From: Gremmenia infestans
Lineage: Eukaryota; Ascomycota; Leotiomycetes; Helotiales; Hamatocanthoscyphaceae
Assembly (NCBI GenBank): GCA_032629725.1
Contig: JAFEVB010000001.1
Span: forward strand, 868,001 to 932,000
Direction of reading: 5' to 3'
DNA length: 64,000 bases
Below the pieces are notes generated by a model. It was not told where the DNA came from, did not search any database, and saw only the letters and a program-made list of their open reading frames with translations. Position numbers and translations under genes: made by a program. Below, in pieces: positions 56,154 to 64,000 of this stretch (positions are counted from its first letter, which is position 1; each line of letters opens with the position of its first letter).

Positions 56154-59105
56154 ATGGCGCACATGGGCCTGCCTCAAGTCTGGAAGTATCTACAGCATCG
56201 AACGGACAATATCCACATACTTCGTGAAATACTAGGCCAGTATGCTCTATCGGCACTCGAGAAACCCACAGCACCTATCCAGGACCATGCGGTAGATTTG
56301 TTCGTACACTTGAGGATCATCTTTGACATCCAACGCACCTATCTGCAAGATCGTTTCCCCTCCGAAATCTTGAAGTCGTATCTAATCCCAGCACATGAAC
56401 TCTTCGCATCTATACGCTTTCTTGATCGGATTCGATCCGAGAATTACAGGGAAATTAGTAGCAGCGACATAGAAAGTCTTGAACAGCGTTGCTTCGCAGC
56501 TCGGGGTTTGTTGTCAGGTCTGCGGGCACTCGAGCTGTGGGAATCCGATTTTCCTGTAGCTAATATCGATGAACTTCGGAAAAGCGTTAGCAGCTGGGCC
56601 CAGAAAGCTGAAGGTAACACTTTAGAAGTCTTCATTCTAGACAAATGCATTTGTCTGCTGGAACACATTTCACAAAATGCATACAAAGCTGAAAACATTC
56701 AAATACGAAAGCTTTCCAGCAGTGGACAGGTACGCCTCAGTTTCAAAGCCCAGGTCATAGCTAAGTGTTCACAGTTTGGTGATCTACGGAAAAGGGCGGA
56801 CGAAAATTTTCGGCGAGAATTGAGAGAGCTACGAAAAGGCGAAAAAAGGGCTTTTTGGGCATTGCTTGACCTGTTGTGGGCAGCAGAAACGGAGTTTCTT
56901 GAGGCATCAATTCAACCGCTGTCGGGCTCAGACGCCGAGATCTCCCACTACCAAGTTGATCAACTGTGCGAACATTTGGATGATACAAACGAAGCGGAAC
57001 TCTGCTTGAAGAGAGTTGCATTGGAATGGTGTGATGATGATGCTAACCTTCATGCACAATCCCATCGCCGGAAGGTAGTTCATGTTCAAATCTGGCACTC
57101 TAGGATACGGGCTAACAGTTCATCCTAGTCCAGTAACACGACTGAGAAGATCAGATCAACTCGACAATCCATCAAAGACTTTGGGCTTTTCCTAGAGCGC
57201 CGGCAATCAAGGATCCTGCTGCCATCTGAGATCACCCACTTAGGTTCTGAGCTAGAGGATGCTCTCAAAATTTGGTATCACGAGGCTTCGAATCTTGCCG
57301 ACCTTGAATCGTCATACAATGATGCACTAATTGGAAGACTCGATGAGTTTCGAGACTTTCGAACAGAGATATCCTGCGCCTATATCTTGAATTGCCCACA
57401 ACTACACATCTTACCGTGGTTCTGTCTGAAAGCTTTGATGGGTGATGATGAGAACAGGGTAACTAAAATCCGTGGTCTTATTCTTTTCTTGGCCCAAATC
57501 AAAGAAATATACAAATATAAAGCTAACGGGCCTTTCTTTAGTGTATCGGGGAAGAGCCAAAATTCGTTGAATTCCAGACAGCGGTACGGTGTCCTCAGTG
57601 TAAAGACGCCAGATATCTCAAGTTTGCTCGAAAGATAGAACCTGTCCACTGCATCTCAAATTTATTAGAGGAGCAAGTACAAACTATTCAACTTACACCA
57701 GACGATTCATTACACAAAAGGGATTCGGAAGAGGTGTCCTTCCCTCCATCGCCTCCACCATCTAATCCATACCTACCAGAAGACAAACGACGATCATCCG
57801 ACAGTCTTCCGGAGAGACTTTCACCCTCTAGCACCAGACGGAGCATGCAGTTTAAGAAACCGAGTTTGAGAGAGAGATTAAAATCTGGCCTACACTTGAA
57901 TCCAAGGAAATCCCCACCCGATATACCTTCTGCTATAGTGCTTGACGGGGCTGAAAATACCATATTGTCTCATGGATTCTCAGCAGACAGTAAGGACATA
58001 TTACTGTGGGATAATGAAGGTGGCAACATCTTCGCATCGACAATTCCCAGTCCCGGGTCAGCCACGACCGTGGAGATATGGGAGTGGCGAAAATACGATT
58101 TTCCAGGTGTAAGATTGGCTACTAGTGCTGAAAGAAAAGTCGTGGGAGTATCCGAGGTATTCTCTCAGACCTAATCGCAACTGAGCAAGAGGGCTAATAG
58201 TTCATTGAAAGACCTCTAGGCTGTCAGTCTTCTCGGAACCCGGCAGCGCCGCCATACTAGACATACAGTTGAGAGAAGATGGTGTAGTGAGAAGTCTAGC
58301 GATTTCGAGCCAAGGCGAATCAGTTGCTGTTGGATTTGATCACTGCTTCCTTGTTTACGATATCGGTGCCGGAAATAAAGCACCTCCCACCATACGACAG
58401 CCTCTAGATACAAATCCAAAGTCACACTTCAATAGTCAAAGACTCAACTTTAGCCGCGATGGAACAAAACTGATTGTAGCAACTCGCAAAACGCTTAATT
58501 ACCAGGGGAGTGTCGAGTTGAACTTTCATGATGAACTAGACTCTACCAACGATTGGCGAAGGCTATTGGAACCAGTATCAGTTGTAAGTGTCCCCACCAA
58601 ATTGTCCGCTAAAATCAGAACTAATCTTACCCAAAAGATAAACAAGGACTTGGGCCTCTCTGCAGTGTTTTTTGACAACCACGTGAAACGAGCTATCGTT
58701 GCCGGGTTCATAAACAAACCATACCATGTTGTTCACTCTAAGCTCAGGGCGGAAGTTTGGAGCGCGAGCAACAGTGCCAGCTCAGACTACAGGTTTCAAG
58801 CAGCAGCACAGTCTCCCACAGGCTCCAAGTTCGTATTCGTCAATTCTGGCGGCTATCTGTCTCAACTTGATATGAGGCAAAAGCAACCTATCCTTCAAGA
58901 TCGTAGAATTCGACTTGATCGAAAAGACCCTCCTGGGTCGGCGGATGACTTCATCTCTGTGGCAATGCCCGACGACAAAATTACACATGCTTTTTGGATC
59001 AAGGAGAGAATGGGTGTATTGAATACTGTCCCTGAAGGAGGCAAACTGACAAGGCGACACATTCATCTTCCGAACACTCACTTCGCCGAACTACCTTCGA
59101 AATAG
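56154..59105 (+). CDS. Helical plus WD40-like beta-propeller protein
   Basis: Five exons, 56154-57074, 57129-57458, 57542-58156, 58212-58583 and 58638-59105, encode 901 aa. The first 430 residues are alpha-helical (HRTDNIHILREILGQYALSA, KRADENFRRELRELRKGEKR). A Cys pair (VRCPQCKDARYLKFARK) stands near residue 430, then a Ser/Pro-rich linker. The C-terminal 400 residues show repeated beta-strand units of WD40 style (LSHGFSADSKDILLWDNEGG, VRSLAISSQGESVAVGFDHC, FSRDGTKLIVATR, FQAAAQSPTGSKFVFVN). The last intron (54 bases) is stop-free, so its removal is inferred from good signals. I do not recognise a named family. Its position near the patatin/GTPase gene could mean a shared pathway, but this is only proximity. 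Confidence 0.75.
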
Positions 59106-60046
59106 TATTTGCCCACCGTCACTCCTGCCAATACCTGCTCAATATGATACAAAGGATGATGTTTCTCAAGTATGTAGCATTTTATGGGGAGCTTTGTTGA
59201 TAGTTTTCAGAAAGGGGGCAGCAAGGGAGTCTCATTAATGGTTGAGGAAGCTGTTCCTTGCTATCTGTGGATGCACCCGGACCACTATTGCCAAATCAAT
59301 CAAGTACACGCCCGAGACTCATGAAGATACTCTCCGCAAATCTCATCGAGTAAGCTCTTTCTTCAATAACAAGAACTATAGAACTGGCGGCATATATGCG
59401 TATAGGGGCAAACAAAACCTACTTGCGATACAGCACAATACAAGAGATGAAGTGCCTCGGAATTCCAGGCAGTGAAAAAAGAGACTGCTTTGCCCTTTCT
59501 TGTACCTCGTACAGGACTCGACAAAAGTAGGTGCCGGTGATTGAGAACTTGAGCCACTACAAGCTTGGTCTTGCTAAGGTGAGACCAAGAATATGTGCCC
59601 CAATCCCTCAAGACCCATCGTCACCTCAAATTACAACCAAGTTCAGAAGTTATCACATCGTCCCATCGAATTAACGGTGTTTTTGGATTTTGGGAACTTC
59701 TTCAAGGCGAAGCCTCGGAGGGGAAGCATGCCCAGGAACTGGCCAAAGGGATTGAAATCTTACTCGACCATAATCCTGAGCTAATACGTATTTCGACGCT
59801 GTGTTGTATGTAGCTCCTATCGAGTTCAAAAGCTTTTGCTACTTGCTAATATTGTTTCAGTGTCGGCGTCCCTCAAATAGTGCTCCAGCACGGCATGACA
59901 CGTACGATTTTGCGGCCCGTGTCAAATTCCTCGGGATTGTAATCTACGGCAGCAAGAAATCCCAGCCAGCACCAGAAGCTGATGTCGTTGAGCTGGGTGA
60001 AGCACTCTCGCCATCACTGATGGCAATGAGAAGAGCAAAGTCTTGA
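59106..60046 (+). other. Coding-like fragments downstream of the WD40-like gene
   Basis: Several plus-strand stretches read as protein but do not join into one gene with normal splicing. One is LLPIPAQYDTKDDVSQ before a GTATGT donor at 59171, continuing across a good acceptor as KGGSKGVSLMVEEAVPCYLW. Another is WELLQGEASEGKHAQELAKG with IEILLDHNPELIRIS, and the last is YDFAARVKFLGIVIYGSKKS ending at 60046. The first fragment begins one frame off the WD40 gene's stop codon, so it might be a detached C-terminus. It may be a decayed gene, a second small gene, or assembly error. Confidence 0.3.
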
Positions 60047-60637
60047 AAGGAAAGGCAAAGAATCTAGCGGATATAGGTAATAAATATGGGGGAAGAAGGA
60101 GGGTTGCTAATAAGGTTCTAGAAAAGTGTAATTCGAAAGTGACAGACACATTAGATGAGAAGACTGCATTTTAGGATATGTAATATCTGTAGGTTGATGA
60201 TTATAATATTCTAATTCTTGTATATATAACCCCCCATATAAGGCTAGCTTAAATAGCTTGATCGGATTCCTGGGACTCGTTTGTGTAACCTAATCATTTC
60301 ATTTCTACTACTGTCTAGGTCAAATTTGCTATTCAATTAGTCGAAAAGTGGTATTAAGTGTCAAAAGAATCTTGATTGCAAGAAAAGTAATTGGCGATTT
60401 AGCGCGTTTGTATTTCGTCTTTAAATAGTTGTTGGGTGTTTCTTGAGAGGTGTTTTAAATGGGAACTAGATACTTATCATTCTGCACTCATGTTCAAGTT
60501 TGCAGAAGTAAATGGAGAAGCTTTATAATAATCCTGTGCATTTTGTCTATAATAGCGAAGGCAAACGTCTAACCTAGTTCCCCAGATCTGCGAGTTGATT
60601 TGTACATATGTAGATCATATTAATTTCCCTTTTTTGC
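60047..60637. other. Intergenic region
   Basis: About 590 AT-rich bases between convergent gene ends. No gene seen. Confidence 0.5.
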
Positions 60638-62224
60638 TCATTCATCCCGCTTCCACTCCTCAAGCGACGGCTTCTCAAAACCCCTAGAAAACCAAGGATG
60701 ATGCAACAGCTGCGCCGCAGTTAGACGTTTCTCAACGTCGTAGACCAAGATCCTACTAATAAGATCGTTGAATATCTCCATCTCCTCATCTGAAATGGTG
60801 GCTTCTTGGAGGACCCCCTTTGCGTGCCACGGTCTCCACTTATAATAGAACATGAAATAGTTCCGAAGCTTCGCAAGCCCATGCGTACAGATAAGCTTGA
60901 ACGCATAATCCATTTCGGGTTGATATGGAACGCGAACTGTCTTTGTGGCTTCCCAAATTATTCCTTTTACGCGGAACGGCTCGTCCTCTTCTTCATTCTG
61001 TGGGTCGGCCAAACCTTGCTCCAGCCATTCTTCCAGCCATTCTTCAGTCAACATCTCTTTGGGGAAGGGACCTAGGGTATGCTTCATGGAATCAAGCGCC
61101 TCTCCGTCCCAATTCGACCAGCATTCAATAAGTGAACCAAGGTCCCGCATCTTGAAAATCACTGACGCGAGTGCCCACACATCTACTTCTTTGCTTACGG
61201 TCTTGTGAAGAATGAGTTCAGGTGACCGAAAAGCAGACACCAAACCCAAATCGGATGGTGGAGTGTCAAGCTTGAATGAGGACCCAAAGTCGACAATTTT
61301 TATGTTGCCTGTTCGATAAGGAAACAGAGTCTTAGGGTTCACAGAGCAGACAACGTAGGCGGGCGCTGAAGGCGTAAAGGGATCTCCTGATAGCATTTCC
61401 ATGGGAAGTGCATACGGTTCTCCAATGTTTTTATACAGCTCTTTCACCGAGAGATGGTCGAGGCTGCTAATGTCGAAGAGAACATTGTTGGTAGTAAGGT
61501 CGCCATGAGCGACTTCTACGCCGGGGGAGTGCAGGAAAGCGACCGCTTGGGTGATTTGAAGAGCGCCTCTTTGAGATTACTCAAGACCCAGACCAAGTAT
61601 GCCCCCACTGCTTTCTGCGCTGAATCCAGCTATGCTAGGCCCGGAAAGAGGGAAAAGGTTGCACATATGTCTGCCGTTCGGGCCTTCGACCTCGAAATTC
61701 TCCAGTAGTAAAGAAAATACGGAGCTGAGCGGGTGGCCTCTAGTCTTCTCTTTGATATGTTCCAGAATTTCGGCGGTTCTTGTCTCATCTTTGAAGGAAT
61801 CGGCAAGACTAATTTTGATAGCGACATATTTCTCGAGGATGTTGTCTCGAGCCAACCAAACAGTCGATAATCCGCCATACCCAAGCTTGTGATAAATGGT
61901 GAATCTTCCATCCTTCAATGTGTCATGGATGTGCACAGGGTGGAAACCTCCAGGCTTGTATTCTTCAAGCCTCTCCATGCTATCAATCATTTCGACGTAT
62001 TTGGTGCGATACTGCTGGTCCTCGGAATGAACCCCATCAACACCCTTATCAAAGAAGTCGTCCGAGTTATTCGCGCCATCCTGCGGGATGATCTGTGCCT
62101 CTCCGTCGGAAGCCATATCAGCGTCGTTCTCTTCACGTGCATTCCATTGTTCCAGAAAACTCTGCTGTTCATCTTCATGGCGAGTATGTTTTGTCGGTGT
62201 CAAGTTCGAATTGCTGGACCACAT
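60638..62224 (-). pseudogene. SRPK-like protein kinase interrupted by an in-frame stop
   Basis: Two open stretches in the same frame, 62224-61577 and 61576-60638, together make a kinase of about 528 residues. The N-terminal part has the start of the kinase domain: HIHDTLKDGRFTIYHKLGYG, GGLSTVWLARD (glycine loop) and VAIKIS (lysine). After the stop come ITQAVAFLHSP, VAHGDLTTNNVLF (HGD in place of HRD), IKIVDFGSSF (DFG), then SAFRSPELIL and EVDVWALASVIFKM. The break is a TAA at 61579-61577, and no intron with normal signals removes it. Just after the stop the next frame reads SNLKEAL, which fits the kinase better, so two small compensating deletions are as likely as one point change. A sequencing error cannot be excluded. 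SRPK-like fungal kinases of this atypical HGD type are often expanded and variable. Confidence 0.65.
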
Positions 62225-62701
62225 GGGGGTCGGTGTTCAAAGTAAGAGATTTTCGGAGTTGTTGTAGTTGTGGAAGATTTTGCGCAAATGTTTGACGGTT
62301 GCAGGTTGTTTGGGCGGAAAGTTCTTCTTAAGAAGAACAAAGGACAAAGAGGCAGCCCCAGTCACAAATTGAGTGTTTGCTAGTTTGGTAATAAACGCAG
62401 CAATTGCATGCATCCACCCAAATCAAAGTGTGAATGGGCTGGGTTGCAAACTTGGGTTCAAGAACCAGGAGCAACTACAAAGCTGCAAAGTGCCCAACAT
62501 GCACTTAAGCTCCAATTCACAACTGTGACTTGGATAGACCAGATGTTGATTCACCACACAGCTGGCAGCGTCAAGTGCGCAACCAGTTGTATTCCTACCA
62601 GCTATATTTCTAAAGACTCGACGAACAACGTTAACTTAAGCATCGTACCTTGCAATAAGTTACAGCTATCTCGCACGAGGTAGCACTTATCTTTACGCAC
62701 A
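62225..62701. other. Divergent promoter region
   Basis: About 480 bases between the kinase gene and the divergent plus-strand gene. No gene seen. Confidence 0.45.
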
Positions 62702-63542
62702 ATGGCTAGCGGTTTTACATCAAATGCGAATTACTTCGGCAACGTGCTGCCTATCCCAGGTCATGAACAGTTCAAGGGGCTTGGCCCGCGAAGCTCGTAA
62801 GATACCCGAGATTACATCTACTTTTCCTACCATGGCATCTTTGTACATCACCAGTATACCCAGTATCATTGAGAGACTTCATTTCTTTTGGCTCTTTTTT
62901 TCAAAAACATTCTTGCATGAGCGAAGCTTACATCCACTCTTTGCAGTCCCTCGAATTGGCGTGACGGAGACGGCCGGGTTATGATCAGCGGAATTCCTAT
63001 CCACGTGAAATGGCTCATTAGTGCGTTCATGCTTCCCAGCGGAGCAGAGTACAAACGTTTCTGTGAATTAATTTGTGCTTATACAGCACGAAATGCTGGA
63101 TACCAAAGTGTCCACATTCGGCAAGTCTCCTTTTTAATCCCAACCCCCAAGCTAATACTCAGAGAATAAGTCCGTTCTCCACAACACCACCAACAACAGT
63201 CGTCGGGTCCCACTCAATCAACGAGTATCTGGAGAGAGAGACTGGCATATTACCGCAGACTTTGGACCCCCCGGTGGCCAAGTGACCCCCAAAACTGCCC
63301 ATATTGATATCGGTCCATTGAGCGAATGGCGCGGTATGAAGGACTCGGTCACTACTACCACGATGGGACTCTGGAGACCTGGTTATATGCCTGCTATGCC
63401 AATTATTCAGTGGTTCCCGATCAGAGACAGGAGCGAATTATCAGGCCCATCTGCTATTGAGTTCGGCCGCAGACCTGCAAATACCTATGGCCGGCCACAG
63501 CAACAGCAACAGCAACGAAATCCAACTATCAGATTTGCCTGA
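62702..63542 (+). CDS. Unrecognised protein, exon structure tentative
   Basis: Proposed exons are 62702-62796, 62947-63124 and 63171-63542 (about 214 aa). The start MASGFTSNANYFGNVLPIPG has a good context. The middle reads GRVMISGIPIHVKWLISAFM and FCELICAYTARNAGYQSVHI. The last exon gives DWHITADFGPPGGQVTPKTA and GLWRPGYMPAMPIIQWFPIR, with a polyglutamine run of six before TIRFA. The second donor is uncertain: GTCTCC keeps the long frame, whereas the better GC-type donor GCAAGT four bases earlier would end the protein after about 40 residues. I do not recognise the family. It is divergent from the broken kinase gene. Confidence 0.5.
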
Positions 63543-64000
63543 TGCGAGGCAGAGGCAAAACAACCTGAACCCTTGCATTTGCAAAGACAGGATGTATTGG
63601 AAGATTTTCTTGGTTATGCGGACACGCATTTTTGGATACTTCATCTTCAGGGGCCACGCTACTCACCCCCTTTTGGATAGGGGCTGATCAAGCCTTCTTA
63701 TTGGTCAATTTTGCGACTTCGACTTTTGCGACTGCACAAATTTCCTTTCTCTTCTTCAGCGACAACTTATGATACCCCTTTTTGATTATGCGATTATGCC
63801 ATACCCTTTTGCGATACTACTCTTACAGTCGCTCCTCCTACCGCCACTTACTCTTTGAGTTTTGTTTTGTTTTTGAAGTGCAGAATACAGGGCATTCGAT
63901 CCGCACACCACGCATCATCCCTCATGCACATCTCATCTGCATTCGACACAACGTCCCTTCATTTATCAACTCTGAACTTTTCTTTGGCACATTTGGACAG
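63543..64000. other. Window end, pyrimidine-rich noncoding DNA
   Basis: About 460 bases rich in TTTTGCGA-like and CTCC-type stretches, as in a fungal promoter for a gene starting beyond the window. No coding start is visible. Confidence 0.4.

Overview
The window is filamentous ascomycete nuclear DNA (Pezizomycotina; Leotiomycetes is my guess from overall protein style, not shown). Supporting points are the short introns of about 50-160 bases with GTAWGT donors and CTAAC-like branch points, a fungal-type intron-bearing tRNA-Ser, a DASH kinetochore subunit, Inp1, Rsa3 and the fungal BTB-type nuclear protein. I found about 23 protein genes on both strands, with exon structures worked out by hand from splice signals and reading-frame phase. 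I saw no transposon, rRNA or CRISPR array.

Region 1-7.2 kb is housekeeping: the 3' part of a probable Inp1 gene (+), the CUE-domain ribosome quality control factor Cue3/ASCC2 (-), ribosomal protein uS10 (+), ribosome-assembly factor Rsa3 (+) and, 83 bases later, a LACTB2-like metallo-beta-lactamase with a 13-base micro-exon (+). From 7.2 to 9.3 kb there is AT-rich gene-poor DNA holding one tRNA-Ser(UGA) gene. From 9.3 to 15 kb there are two minus-strand genes (A and B) sharing a Myb/SANT-like module, each with a very long upstream region. From 16.5 to 30.8 kb housekeeping genes return: DASH Spc34 (-), a conserved acidic protein (+), TAF12 (+), proteasome Rpn3 (+), a MYST acetyltransferase of the Sas2 type (+), a small conserved protein (+) and a BTB-annotated nuclear protein (+).

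From 32.6 to 38.9 kb lie three plus-strand genes (C, D, E) that look related to gene A through a weakly conserved N-terminal helical domain. The domain is joined to different C-terminal modules: SANT-like (A, C), Zn(II)2Cys6 (D) and AT-hook/RG-rich (E). This is the best candidate for an undescribed family in the window. A RING-type protein (+) and an allantoinase (-) follow.

From 45.5 kb to the end the DNA looks accessory: a PHD-finger coiled-coil protein (-) with an unresolved 3' end, a large zinc-finger/P-loop GTPase-like/RING/patatin phospholipase (-), an amino-acid permease (+), a helical plus WD40-like protein (+) with coding-like debris behind it, an atypical SRPK-like kinase broken by an in-frame stop (-), and an unrecognised gene (+). 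The patatin protein and its neighbours resemble the multidomain signalling or self-defence genes common in filamentous fungi, but that role is inferred from architecture only.
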